Shown piece after piece: positions 19,001-27,153 of a stretch of DNA of 64,000 nucleotides. The stretch is from Bacteroidota bacterium. Its GTDB lineage: Bacteria; Bacteroidota; Bacteroidia; Chitinophagales; Saprospiraceae. The notes beneath the pieces were generated by a model that saw only the letters and a program-made list of their open reading frames with translations, did no database searches and was not told the origin of the DNA. The stretch covers positions 1-64,000 of the forward strand of contig PZPC01000018.1 of NCBI GenBank assembly GCA_003045895.1, in the 5' to 3' direction. Each line of letters starts with the position of its first letter. Positions within the stretch are counted from its first letter, which is position 1. Both the position numbers and the translations under genes were made by a program.

Positions 19001-22000
19001 CCTCAACACCAGCAGCAGTGCGGAAATCGATTTTGAAACGGCGCCAGCCGGTACCTGCCGCATTTGGGGCCTTGCTTACCGCGGAACCCTCCAGGCGGTT
19101 GTGGGTGACGATGCAGCAGCCACCGAACTGGCCAGTGAGTGCTTTGACCTATCAGACAATTTCATCGTGGTGGTACGCACCTTTGTAGATGGAGGTACCG
19201 TGAGCCTGGAAGACGGCACAACGGCTAGCTTTGCCTGTAGTGGGGATGGCATTCCCGACTTCTTTACCTTTATTACGACTTCCACCGCTGCGGCTATTTC
19301 CTATGGCTACATCGTCACAGACGCTCAAAACAATATCCTGGGTGTCCTGGCGGGTAACAGTGTAGATCTTGACCAGGCGGCAGCCGGCCAAAGCCGTGTT
19401 TGGGGATTCTCCTACACGGGCAACATTACCGCCGAAACCGGCGACAATGCGGCTACGGTTGCGCTAACGGATGGCTGTTACGAACTGTCAACCAATTTCG
19501 TAACGATCCAGCGCGACCGGGTCGTGGGTGGTACCGTCAGCCTCGCCGATGGCAATTCCATTATCAATATCTGTCCGAACGATGGCAACCCCGACGAGTT
19601 GAGCTTTATCAACACCGGCATGACCACGGGTAACTACACCTACATTCTGACGGACGTCAACAACAACGTACTGAGTGCTTTTGCAGCCGGAACGCTCGAT
19701 TTTGACGACATCATTGCACCGGCTGAAGTACGGGTTTGGGGACTGGCTTATTCCGGCCTCGCATCCATCTCCGCGGGTAACATCAATGTCTCGGCGGTGA
19801 GTAACCGCTGTTACGACCTGTCTACCAATTTCGTGACCATTATTCGCGAAGCACCCGCAGGTGGAACGGTGGCCACCACCGCCGGACAGACGAGCCTGTA
19901 TCTCTGTACCGACGATGGCCTGGACGATATTTACAGCTTCGCAGCCAGCGGCGCCAGTAATACGGACTATGTTTTCGTCATTACCGATGACAACAACAAC
20001 ATCCTCGATCTGCTGACCAATACCAATACCACCAATTTTGAAGGTGCACCCAACGGCACCTGCCGGGTTTGGGGTCTCGCCTTTACGGGTACCTTGCTGG
20101 CGCAAGTTGGCGACAATGCGGCTACCGCTACCTTGTCTGACGACTGTTACAACCTGACCAGCAACTACGTCACCGTCGTACGGGGCGAGCTGAATGCCGG
20201 CACCGTAAGTACGGTCCTGGGCACGGGCGATCGCTTTACCTGTCCGGGTGATGGCATGCCCGATGTCATTCGTTTCGATAGCCTCGGCGTAGGTTCCGGT
20301 ACTTATGCCTACGTGCTGACCGATGATCAAAATAGCATTGTGGCGTTCCCCGCTACCGATGCCGTGGATTTTGAGACACTACCGCAAGGCATCTACCGTT
20401 TGTGGGGCTTTGTCTTTACCGGCGATTTACTAGCCACCATCGGCACCGATGCCGGTACGGAGACCCTGGCGACGGATTGCTACGATTTATCGGATAATTT
20501 CATCACGGTAATCAACGTCGCACCAGTTGCCGGTACCATTACCACCAGCGATGGCGCCGAAGCCGTGGCCATTTGTATTGGTGATGGCATTGCCGATCCT
20601 TTCAGCGTAGTAGTTACGGGTGCCAGCGCGGCGGCCTACACTTACCTGATTGTGGAGGAAGACAGCACCCTGGTGGGTACCCTCAACGACCCAACCTTCA
20701 ACTTTGAAGCTGCGGCACCCGGCGACTGGCGGATTTACGGCCTCTCCTACACCGGATCGCTGAGCGTCTTACCCGGTGCCAATATTTTTACGGATCAACT
20801 GGCGAGCGGTTGTTACAACCTGACGAGCAACTACGTTTTCGTTGATAAAACAGAAGTAGACGGTGGTGAAATTTTCACCGACGATGGCCGCCAGGTCGTT
20901 TATACCTGTATGGACGGCGTTCCTGATATCATCAACTTCGTAAACAGCAGCGCCTCAACGGAAGCAACCTACCGCTACGTACTGACGAACCAGGGCAATA
21001 TTGTCCTGCAGGTATTGACGGGTAATTCCATCGACTTCGAAGCCGCGGCGGGACTCAGTGCCCTGCGCATTTGGGGGGTATCTTTCACCGGAAACCTGAC
21101 GCTGTCAATCGGCAACAATATTACGCAGGTAGCATTGTCAACCGGCTGTAATGTCCTCTCGGAGAACTACGTGGATGTCTTCCTGGGTCAACCCGACGGG
21201 GGTACGCTGAGCCTGGACAATGGCGACGATAGCCTGCGCCTGTGTCACAGCAACTTTATGCCCGGTGTCCACGTCAATACGACGAGTACCTCGAACCTGG
21301 GCTACGCCTACCTGCTCACCGACACGGCCAATGTGGTGTTGGAAGTAAGTGAGCCTGCTGATGATGTCGTTAGTTTCGACAACGTAGTGCCTGGCACTTA
21401 CCGCGTCTGGGCGGTTTCTTACGCTGGCAACCTGCTGGTAGAAGCTGGTGACACCGCCAGCGTGGTGGCCCTGGCCAGTAGCTGTTTCGAATTGTCGGAC
21501 AACTTCCTGACCATTGAGCGGACGGAGAGCCTGGATGCCGGACAAATTGCCACGATGCGCGAACTGGATGTCATCTACGTCTGCATTGGTGACAACGTAC
21601 CCGACATCGTCATCCTGTCGACCACCAGCGACGATGATAACTATCGCTACATCATCACCGACGACCAAAACCGGATCCTGTTCGGCGACATTGAGTCCAA
21701 TATCATTGACTTCGACGTGGCTACGCCCGGTATTTGCCGCATTTACGGCGTATCCTATACCGGTGAATTCATGGCGCCCTTTATGTTTGATGCCACCACG
21801 GCGGCTTTATCCAGCGATTGCTGGGCCCTGTCGGACAACTACATTACCCTGATTCGCCAAAATCCGGTGGGCGGAACCGTGAGTACTTCTACCGGTGAAA
21901 CCACCCTGGACATTACCGTTGGTGATGGCTTGCCCGACGTGGTGACCATGACGCGCAGTACGACGGCTCCGCTGACCCCATACGTGTACGTTATCACCAA

Positions 22001-22514
22001 TACCGATAACGTCATCCTGGGTATTTCGGCAGACGGAATCATCGACTTTGAAGGAGCAGGCGAAGGCGTATGCCGCGTATGGGGCTTGTCCTATACGGGC
22101 AACATCACCGCCAACATTGGCGATGATGCCGACGAAGTCGCCCTCACCGATGATTGCTACGACCTGTCGGGCAACTTCGTGACCGTGAACCGAACCAGCG
22201 ATGGCAACCTGGTACCAGGCAATGGCAATGGCAGCCTGCTGGGAACAGCACCTGTAGTGACGTTGACCCTGTACCCGAATCCAGCGATCGATCAGTTGCA
22301 GGTGCAGCTACAAATGCCCGAAGCAGCGCTGACCAACCAGCAAATGGTGGAGGTCTTCAACCTGAACGGCATGAGCGTGCTGCAGCGCAACCTGACCCCC
22401 GTAGCGGGCGTAGGTACCATGCAGCTGGACATCAGCCAACTGCAAACGGGTATGTACCTCCTCCGCTGGTCGGACGGTGCGCAGGTCATCCTGACCCGGT
22501 TTATTAAGCAGTAA
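16092..22514 (+). CDS. Giant tandem-repeat secreted protein with type A T9SS sorting domain
   Basis: 2140 residues. The signal peptide spans about 1-24 (MLCLLLLGSQVQGQ). The body is 18 tandem repeats of about 112 residues. A typical copy reads G-G-T/S-x-S-L-A-D-G-S, then ICVGDGIPD, then YVITDENN.ILG, then DFE.A..G.CRVWGLAYTGN, then GDN, and closes with DECYDLSDNFVTV. Most copies have one Cys in the ICVGDG strand, one in CRVWGL and one in ECYDLS. From about residue 2055, LTLYPNPAIDQLQVQ...QTGMYLLRW...TRFIKQ is a type A (Por secretion) C-terminal signal. No enzymatic domain is visible. A long stalk or adhesive fibre at the surface is inferred from the repeat architecture. The repeat family was not recognised as a named domain. 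Confidence 0.92.
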   Translation: MIMNILKTCFMLCLLLLGSQVQGQSFHTCVETTISVVGSPETVLCRGDGENDQIRFRTRPLATPNAYIVVDLNDIIVHIGTSSTIDFESLPEGTLRVFSVSFIGLVIGEVGDNYRETLLGSYCSRPSSNFITISNLTPAAGQVTTAAGEAEITICINEGVNNVVDFITDSNFEPYLFVITDEENFILGTSADGTVDFTNAGIGICRVWGLAYLGNYTGQVGDNIMEGNLSDACYDLSAGYVEVTRLFPEAGTLAFDDGSDTFVSCSVLEPTGEVNVLLSGNNPGTASTYLLVDNATQTVAAVFTDPTLDLATLATGSYTIYHLAYTGNLSFGVGSAFDADALSDECADLSNALTLIKRVQNADDVRLADGSSDVTICVGDGIPDPLTFTSTYTGNDSFTYLITDESNFLLGISATATIDFEGAGVGVCRVWGLAYSGNLSVTIGENIGAPTLLSDECFDLSDGFVRVNRNGPDGGSIRFNDGSTSFVSCTALPPTGSITAAVTGNDPNSPFAFIVVNDADNTVAAILADGTVDLANVANGTYTIYGVSYTLGLQVAVGSAFDPTAVGTSCFDLSANTLQLIKRIQNADDVSLADGTREITICVGDGIPDELTFTSTYVGDDNFIYVITNPGNFVLGTSTTGIIDFEGADAGICRVWGLVYSGNLTFAEGDNLNDGQDLADECYDLSDNFVIVNRNGPNAGNISLEGGATSYTECLGGANTVLAFTATGAVANLAYTYLVVNTSTDEIVAILTEPSLDLSTLPLGTYDVYGLSYLNNLSVAVGDNFSGAQLADVCFDLSDNSIRLVNRNVAVNEITFTDGSTLAAICPDASVGNILNFTTDYTGSENVAYLVTTTDNTIIQILAGTSTDFSAYSGDFVRVWAVAFSGNFLLQTGETIVAGTQISDECFDLSDNFLLVDLRGPDGGTLSLADGSTETGVCVSDGVADLVNVQTTSAGGTAYIYVITDENNIILNTSSSAEIDFETAPAGTCRIWGLAYRGTLQAVVGDDAAATELASECFDLSDNFIVVVRTFVDGGTVSLEDGTTASFACSGDGIPDFFTFITTSTAAAISYGYIVTDAQNNILGVLAGNSVDLDQAAAGQSRVWGFSYTGNITAETGDNAATVALTDGCYELSTNFVTIQRDRVVGGTVSLADGNSIINICPNDGNPDELSFINTGMTTGNYTYILTDVNNNVLSAFAAGTLDFDDIIAPAEVRVWGLAYSGLASISAGNINVSAVSNRCYDLSTNFVTIIREAPAGGTVATTAGQTSLYLCTDDGLDDIYSFAASGASNTDYVFVITDDNNNILDLLTNTNTTNFEGAPNGTCRVWGLAFTGTLLAQVGDNAATATLSDDCYNLTSNYVTVVRGELNAGTVSTVLGTGDRFTCPGDGMPDVIRFDSLGVGSGTYAYVLTDDQNSIVAFPATDAVDFETLPQGIYRLWGFVFTGDLLATIGTDAGTETLATDCYDLSDNFITVINVAPVAGTITTSDGAEAVAICIGDGIADPFSVVVTGASAAAYTYLIVEEDSTLVGTLNDPTFNFEAAAPGDWRIYGLSYTGSLSVLPGANIFTDQLASGCYNLTSNYVFVDKTEVDGGEIFTDDGRQVVYTCMDGVPDIINFVNSSASTEATYRYVLTNQGNIVLQVLTGNSIDFEAAAGLSALRIWGVSFTGNLTLSIGNNITQVALSTGCNVLSENYVDVFLGQPDGGTLSLDNGDDSLRLCHSNFMPGVHVNTTSTSNLGYAYLLTDTANVVLEVSEPADDVVSFDNVVPGTYRVWAVSYAGNLLVEAGDTASVVALASSCFELSDNFLTIERTESLDAGQIATMRELDVIYVCIGDNVPDIVILSTTSDDDNYRYIITDDQNRILFGDIESNIIDFDVATPGICRIYGVSYTGEFMAPFMFDATTAALSSDCWALSDNYITLIRQNPVGGTVSTSTGETTLDITVGDGLPDVVTMTRSTTAPLTPYVYVITNTDNVILGISADGIIDFEGAGEGVCRVWGLSYTGNITANIGDDADEVALTDDCYDLSGNFVTVNRTSDGNLVPGNGNGSLLGTAPVVTLTLYPNPAIDQLQVQLQMPEAALTNQQMVEVFNLNGMSVLQRNLTPVAGVGTMQLDISQLQTGMYLLRWSDGAQVILTRFIKQ
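16150..22200 (+). repeat. 18 tandem ~336-bp coding repeats
   Basis: Counting the closing motif (C-Y/F-D/E-L-S/T or a variant) gives 18 copies. The Cys codon of copy 2 is at 16788 and that of copy 18 at 22155, so 16 intervals average 335 bp (111.8 residues). Some copies alternate between two subtypes early in the array (RNGPDGG versus RIQNADD openings), which suggests duplication of a two-repeat unit. Confidence 0.85.
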
Positions 22515-22568
22515 CCTACAGCAGCACCGGGTAGACAGCCCCGATAGCTGGAGAACTTAGAAAATCGC

Positions 22569-22618
22569 AAAAGCAGCCGAACCGCACGAAGATGTGTGGT
22601 TTGGCTGCTTTTTTTTTT
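22569..22618 (+). terminator. Rho-independent terminator of the 18-repeat gene
   Basis: A 19-bp stem (22569-22587 with 22594-22612, two G-U pairs) with a 6-nt loop is followed by a run of ten T residues (22609-22618). It lies about 55 bp after the stop codon at 22514. Confidence 0.88.
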
Positions 22619-22619
22619 G

Positions 22620-22660
22620 AGGTGGAAAGGTGGAAAGGTGGAACGTGGAAAGGTGGAAAC
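22620..22660. repeat. GGTGGAAA microsatellite
   Basis: Five near-identical units of 8-9 bp (GGTGGAAA, one changed to GGTGGAAC and one to CGTGGAAA) in tandem. No gene crosses it. Strand bias is complete, with G on the plus strand only. Confidence 0.7.
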
Positions 22661-22691
22661 GTTAGGCAAGTGTAAAAGTTAGGCCACCCCC

Positions 22692-22869
22692 GCGCCATGA
22701 ATGACTGCGGTTGGGACACATCTCTGTATTCACGTAAATTGGCCATGTTGCTTTCATTTACCCAGACCTCAGAGAGGTCTAAGTACGTGTGTGCAATTCG
22801 CAGCAGTATGATTACCCGACCCCAGCGGGGGTTGGAAAGATGTGTCCCAACCGCAGTCATTTATGGCGC
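22692..22869. mobile_element. 178-bp MITE-like palindromic element
   Basis: The ends form a 32-bp terminal inverted repeat (22692-22723 with 22838-22869) with one mismatch; the outer end begins GCGCCAT and the inner end is GGGACACATCT. The 114-bp centre holds two smaller hairpins (GACCTC/GAGGTC near 22767, and CCCC-AGCG-GGGG near 22818). It has no transposase and no convincing coding frame, so a non-autonomous element or other dispersed palindromic repeat is inferred. Copies elsewhere in the genome would confirm this. Confidence 0.6.
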
Positions 22870-23255
22870 TATTTTTTTGCTCGGCTAACTAAAAAGATTC
22901 TCCCCACGCTGAAGCATGGTGAACCTAGCGCAGACGGTCAAAAGTCCATTCTTTAACAACATCAATAGAAAACAAATAAAAACCTGACAATCAATACCTT
23001 AAACGCATCCACCTGAAATAAAAATGCGAATACGTTTTGTCCCACTGCTTGAGGTAAAAAAGCCAATTCCGGACGATCTGCCGCGCCAGGGATGGTAGTG
23101 GGCAGCCGCAGGCTGCGCCCTGCCAGCAGGCAGGGCCGACCGGTAGGGAGCCACGGACAGCCCGCCGCCGGGTGCGGTGTGGGGGTGAGGGCCTGCGATT
23201 GGGAAAAGGATGGAGACCGCACCCGGCGGGGCGCCCAAATAGCGGAACACCACCC
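22870..23255. other. GC-rich structured intergenic block, no convincing gene
   Basis: 386 bp between the MITE-like element and the DASS transporter gene. The part at about 23080-23245 is strongly GC-rich and holds adjacent hairpins at 23102-23116 (GCAGCC-GCA-GGCTGC) and 23117-23136 (GCCCTGCC-AGCA-GGCAGGGC). An 86-codon minus frame (22962-23222) crosses it but is low-complexity and has no signal or domain. A dispersed repeat or a structured RNA is possible. Confidence 0.4.
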
Positions 23256-24701
23256 CTAACCCAGCACCCAAGGCAGCACCCACTGGGCGAGGATGCCGAT
23301 GAGGATGATGGCGACGAGGTTGAGCCAGATGCCCGCCCGGGCCATGTCGGTAATCTGCAGTTTGCCGCTGGCGAAGACAATGGCGTTGGGGGGCGTGCTC
23401 ATGGGCAACATGAAAGCGCAACTGGCAGCTAGTGTGACGGGAATGCAAAGCAGAATGGGGTCGAGGCCCATACCAACGGCTACGGCGCCCACGACGGGCA
23501 GGAAGACGGTGACCAGGGCCACGTTGGACATGACTTCGGTGAGGAAGAGGCTGACGGTGGTGAGGCCGATGATGACCCAGAAACCCGTGGTGTCGAGCCC
23601 GGTGAACTGGTTGCCGATGAGGTCGATGAGGCCAACGGCTTTGAGGGCATCGGCCAGGCTGAGGCCGCCGCCGAAGAGCAACAGGATGCCCCAGGGCAGC
23701 CGGCTGGTATCGGACCAGCTGAGGAGGAAGTCGCCTTGCTGCCAGTTGCTGGGCAGAAGGAAGAGTGCAACGGTAGCAAAGATGGCGATCATCTCGTCGG
23801 ACAGCTGAATGGCTTCCCCCGTAAGACCGAGCAGGCCGTTGAGGGGAGAGCGGAAGATCCAGGCCAGGGCCGTGAGGGCAAACACCACCAGGGTGCGCTG
23901 CTCGGAAAACGTGATGGGGCCCAACTGCTGTAGCTCCTCCTCGATGAGGGCTGTGCCGCCACTGAAACGTCCCAGCCCGTTGGGGAAGAGGAAGCGCGTG
24001 AGCAGCAGGTAGGTGATGAGCAAGAGCGCAAGGGCGAAAGGAAAGGCAAAAGACAGCCAGGTAGCAAAGCTGACTTCGATGCCGTAAGTGTTCTTGATGA
24101 AGCCACTGAAGACGACGTTGGGTGGGGTACCTACCAGGGTAGCGGTGCCCCCGATGTTGGCGGCGTAGGCGATGCCGAGCATGATGCTGATGCCGAAGGC
24201 GCGCACGCCGGGCGTGAGGGGCTCATCCGTCTGGCGGGGACTGAGCAGATCGACCACCGAGACGGCAATGGGCAGCATCATGACGGCCGTAGCGGTATTG
24301 CTGATCCACATGCTGAGGAAGCCGGTGGCGAGCATGAAACCCAGGATGATGCCGTTGGCGTTGGTGCCCGTGAGCCGCACGATAGTGAGGGCGATGCGGC
24401 GGTGAAGGTTCCACTTCTCCATGGCCAGCGCCAGCATAAAGCCCCCCATGAAGAGGAAGACAATGGGGCTGGCGTAGGGAGCAGCGGCGGTTTTCATGTC
24501 GTAGACCTGCAAAGCAGGCAGCAATACCATGGGCAACAGCGCAGTGACGGGAATAGGAACAGCCTCGCTAACCCACCAGACGAGCATGACGGCAGCAATG
24601 GCGAGCACCCGCCAGGCTTCGACAGACAATCCGCCCAGCGGCGGTAAGAGCAACAGGACTGCAAAAATGGATAATCCGAGAAAAAGGCCAATTTTTTTCA
24701 T
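23256..24701 (-). CDS. DASS (SLC13) family sodium-coupled dicarboxylate/anion transporter
   Basis: About 481 residues with 11-12 hydrophobic segments. The family hallmarks are two Ser-Asn/Thr-type substrate and Na+ sites: SMWISNTATAVMM in the first half (near residue 130) and MSTPPNAIVFASG in the second (near 430). EAVPIPVTALLPMVLLP in the N-terminal scaffold is also typical. It likely imports succinate, malate or a related di/tricarboxylate, or sulfate, with sodium; the substrate is not resolved by sequence. The frame can start at a GTG (24716), but the ATG at 24701 (MKKIGLFLG) is preferred. It is transcribed alone. Confidence 0.9.
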   Translation of the reverse strand: MKKIGLFLGLSIFAVLLLLPPLGGLSVEAWRVLAIAAVMLVWWVSEAVPIPVTALLPMVLLPALQVYDMKTAAAPYASPIVFLFMGGFMLALAMEKWNLHRRIALTIVRLTGTNANGIILGFMLATGFLSMWISNTATAVMMLPIAVSVVDLLSPRQTDEPLTPGVRAFGISIMLGIAYAANIGGTATLVGTPPNVVFSGFIKNTYGIEVSFATWLSFAFPFALALLLITYLLLTRFLFPNGLGRFSGGTALIEEELQQLGPITFSEQRTLVVFALTALAWIFRSPLNGLLGLTGEAIQLSDEMIAIFATVALFLLPSNWQQGDFLLSWSDTSRLPWGILLLFGGGLSLADALKAVGLIDLIGNQFTGLDTTGFWVIIGLTTVSLFLTEVMSNVALVTVFLPVVGAVAVGMGLDPILLCIPVTLAASCAFMLPMSTPPNAIVFASGKLQITDMARAGIWLNLVAIILIGILAQWVLPWVLG

Positions 24702-24795
24702 AGTTGACAGGTTCACCAGGTAGGGTGAAGCGGGGGTGAAATTAACCTAACTCCAGGAAAATTAGTGCATGAATGCGCAGCGCTTTTTTTCGAAA

Positions 24796-24825
24796 TTGGT
24801 TTTCAGCAGTGGCTTGTTATCTTTG
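24796..24825 (+). promoter_or_regulatory. Bacteroidota sigma-A-type promoter
   Basis: TTG at 24796-24798 and TATCTTTG at 24818-24825 are separated by 19 bp, matching the Bacteroidota consensus TTTG-N19-TAnnTTTG. Transcription should begin near 24832, about 60 bp before the start codon at 24893. Confidence 0.75.
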
Positions 24826-24892
24826 CTCACTTTAACCGTACTCCGTAATTTGACGGAAGTTGTTTTTTTTTCGCCACTAACCAAAAACCACC

Positions 24893-26092
24893 ATGAAAAT
24901 AGGAATCATTCGCGAAGGCAAAGTGCCCCCTGATACGCGGGTGGCGCTCGATCCACAACAATGTGCCTACCTGCGCTCAGAATTTGGCCTGGACGTAGTG
25001 GTGCAACCTTCCCCTATCCGGATTTTCAAAGACGAAGAATACGCTGCGCTCGGCGTACCCCTGGAGGAATACCTGGGCGACTGCGACCTGCTGCTGGGCG
25101 TCAAAGAAGTGCCTAAGGATCAACTGATTCCCGGCAAGACGTACAGCTTCTTTTCGCACACCCACAAACAGCAGGTCTACAACCGCGACCTGCTGCAGCA
25201 TATCCTGAAAAAACACGTGCACCTGATCGATTACGAAGTACTGACCGATAACCTCGGCCGGCGGGTGATCGCCTTTGGCTACTTTGCCGGCGTGGTGGGC
25301 GCCCACAATGCCTTCTGGACTTACGCCCAGCGGACCGGCGCCTTTGCCCTGCCCCGCATGAAGGACCTCTACGACTACGCCGCGGCCAAGGAGATTTACC
25401 GCCAACTGCAACTGCCGCCCCTCAAGATCGTACTTACCGGCACCGGGCGGGTAGCTACCGGTGCGGATCAGGTACTGGAAGACCTGGGCATTCGCGAAGT
25501 GTCGCCGGGTGATTTTCTGCGGGAAACCTACAACGAACCGGTCTACACCCAACTGTTCAGCAGGGACTATTTGCGCCACAAAGAGGGACAGTCCTTCGAC
25601 AAGCTCCACTTTTACCAGCATCCGGAAGACTACGAATCGACCTTCATGCGCTTTGCCAAGACGGCGGACATCATGATCAACGGCATCTTCTGGGACAACC
25701 GGGCGCCGGCTTTCTTTACGGTGGAAGAAATGGCTGATCCGGATTTCAAGATCCAGGTCATTGCGGACATCACCTGCGATATTGCGCCACTTTCGTCCAT
25801 TCCGTCCACGGTGAGAGCCTCGACGATTGCCGATCCGGTCTTTGGATTTGACCCGCACACGGGGCAGGAAACAGCGCCTTACCAGGCAGGCGTCATCGAC
25901 ATGATGACGATCGACAACCTACCCAGCGAACTGCCCCGCGACGCGTCGACGGCCTTCGGCAAGATGTACATCGAACAGGTGCTGCCCCACATGCTGGCAC
26001 CCAACAGCGCCATGGTGGAGCGGGCGACGATCGCACGCCAAGGCCGCCTGGGGCAACAGTTTGGCTATTTATACGATTTTGTGAACGGGTAG
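24893..26092 (+). CDS. NAD(P)-dependent oxidoreductase, saccharopine/alanine dehydrogenase-like
   Basis: 399 residues. The N-terminus MKIGIIREGKVPPDTRVAL is the alanine dehydrogenase/pyridine nucleotide transhydrogenase N-terminal domain. The nucleotide-binding domain has LTGTGRVATGADQVLEDLG near residue 182-200. The spacing and the YFAGVVGAHNAFW segment fit the yeast Lys1-like saccharopine dehydrogenases (L-lysine-forming) found in many Bacteroidota better than true alanine dehydrogenase. It probably interconverts an amino acid or saccharopine with its keto product using NAD(H), in the cytoplasm. It has its own promoter and is convergent with purC (stop codons 1 bp apart). Confidence 0.8.
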   Translation: MKIGIIREGKVPPDTRVALDPQQCAYLRSEFGLDVVVQPSPIRIFKDEEYAALGVPLEEYLGDCDLLLGVKEVPKDQLIPGKTYSFFSHTHKQQVYNRDLLQHILKKHVHLIDYEVLTDNLGRRVIAFGYFAGVVGAHNAFWTYAQRTGAFALPRMKDLYDYAAAKEIYRQLQLPPLKIVLTGTGRVATGADQVLEDLGIREVSPGDFLRETYNEPVYTQLFSRDYLRHKEGQSFDKLHFYQHPEDYESTFMRFAKTADIMINGIFWDNRAPAFFTVEEMADPDFKIQVIADITCDIAPLSSIPSTVRASTIADPVFGFDPHTGQETAPYQAGVIDMMTIDNLPSELPRDASTAFGKMYIEQVLPHMLAPNSAMVERATIARQGRLGQQFGYLYDFVNG

Positions 26093-26093
26093 C

Positions 26094-27032
26094 CTAGAGC
26101 GCCGCCAGGATGTTTTTTTCTACCCGATCGAGGACGTTGTCGGTAGCTGCTTTGTGAAATTCCTGACCGGTGATCTGCTCGAACAACTCGATGTAGCGGT
26201 TGCTGATTTCGGCAACAAAAGCATCGGGCATAACGGGCATGGTCTGGCCGGGAAGGCCCTGAAAACCGTTGGCAATGAGCCACTCGCGGACAAACTCCTT
26301 GGACAGGTGTTTCTGCTTTTCGCCGCGGGCCAGGCGTTCGGCATAGCCATCGGCGTAGAAGTAGCGGGAGCTGTCGGGGGTATGGATTTCGTCGATGAGG
26401 TAAATTTCGCCAGCTTTCTTTCCGAATTCGTACTTGGTGTCGACCAGGATAAGGCCCCGCTGGGCAGCCAGGTCAGTGCCGCGCTGAAAGAGCGCCCGGG
26501 TGTATTGTTCCAACACGGCGTAGTCGGCAGCGGAAACAATACCCTGGGCGATGATGTCGGCGCGGCTGATGTCTTCGTCGTGGCCTTCTTCCGCTTTGGT
26601 AGCAGGCGTGATGATGGGCGTAGGGAAAGCCTGGTTTTCCTGCATGCCATCGGGCAGGGGAACGCCACACAGCAGGCGCTTACCCGCCTGGTACTCGCGC
26701 CAGGCGTGGCCAACCAGGTAGCCGCGGATGACCATCTCTACCGGAAACGGCTGGCAGGCAATACCGATGGCAACGTTGGGATCGGGGGAAGCCAGCAACC
26801 AGTTGGGGCAGATATCGCGGGTGGCCGTCAAAAAGTGTATCGCCACCTGATTGAGTACCTGCCCTTTGTAGGGAATGGCGCGGGGCAGGATGAAATCGAA
26901 GGCAGAAATACGATCGGTAGCGATCATGACCAGCCGGTCGCCGAGGGTGTATACATCACGAACTTTTCCCCGGTAGAAAGCCGTTTGGCCGGGCAGGTGG
27001 AAGTCGGTGCCGGAAATCGCTTGCGCAGACAT
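26094..27032 (-). CDS. purC: Phosphoribosylaminoimidazole-succinocarboxamide synthase (SAICAR synthetase)
   Basis: About 312 residues. It joins CAIR and aspartate with ATP in purine synthesis. [25 protein letters not shown] (cut here to its key parts GKVRDVY and DRISAFDF) is the N-terminal ATP-binding block, and LVDTKYEFG and [10 protein letters not shown] are the later active-site signatures. The frame extends to a GTG at 27080, but the ATG at 27032 (MSAQAISG) fits the family length; the longer start would add about 16 non-conserved residues. A weak TACCTTCG element (27056-27063, minus strand) may be its promoter. It is divergent from the lipoprotein gene at 27154. Confidence 0.95.
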   Translation of the reverse strand: MSAQAISGTDFHLPGQTAFYRGKVRDVYTLGDRLVMIATDRISAFDFILPRAIPYKGQVLNQVAIHFLTATRDICPNWLLASPDPNVAIGIACQPFPVEMVIRGYLVGHAWREYQAGKRLLCGVPLPDGMQENQAFPTPIITPATKAEEGHDEDISRADIIAQGIVSAADYAVLEQYTRALFQRGTDLAAQRGLILVDTKYEFGKKAGEIYLIDEIHTPDSSRYFYADGYAERLARGEKQKHLSKEFVREWLIANGFQGLPGQTMPVMPDAFVAEISNRYIELFEQITGQEFHKAATDNVLDRVEKNILAAL

Positions 27033-27153
27033 AAGCCGTTGGTTTGGTTCGGGCGCGAAGGTAAGGGTTTTTGTGCGCACTTTGGTGGCAGCGGGGAGCC
27101 GTGCTTTTCTGAAGTTTGAAATAATTCCTACCTTTCAAAGAAAAACGGAAGGT

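Noticed and set aside
22516-22860. Minus-strand open frame of 114 codons across the MITE-like element
   Set aside because: It runs through the inverted repeats and the GGTGGAAA microsatellite, so its protein sequence is a by-product of repeats; no start context or domain supports it.
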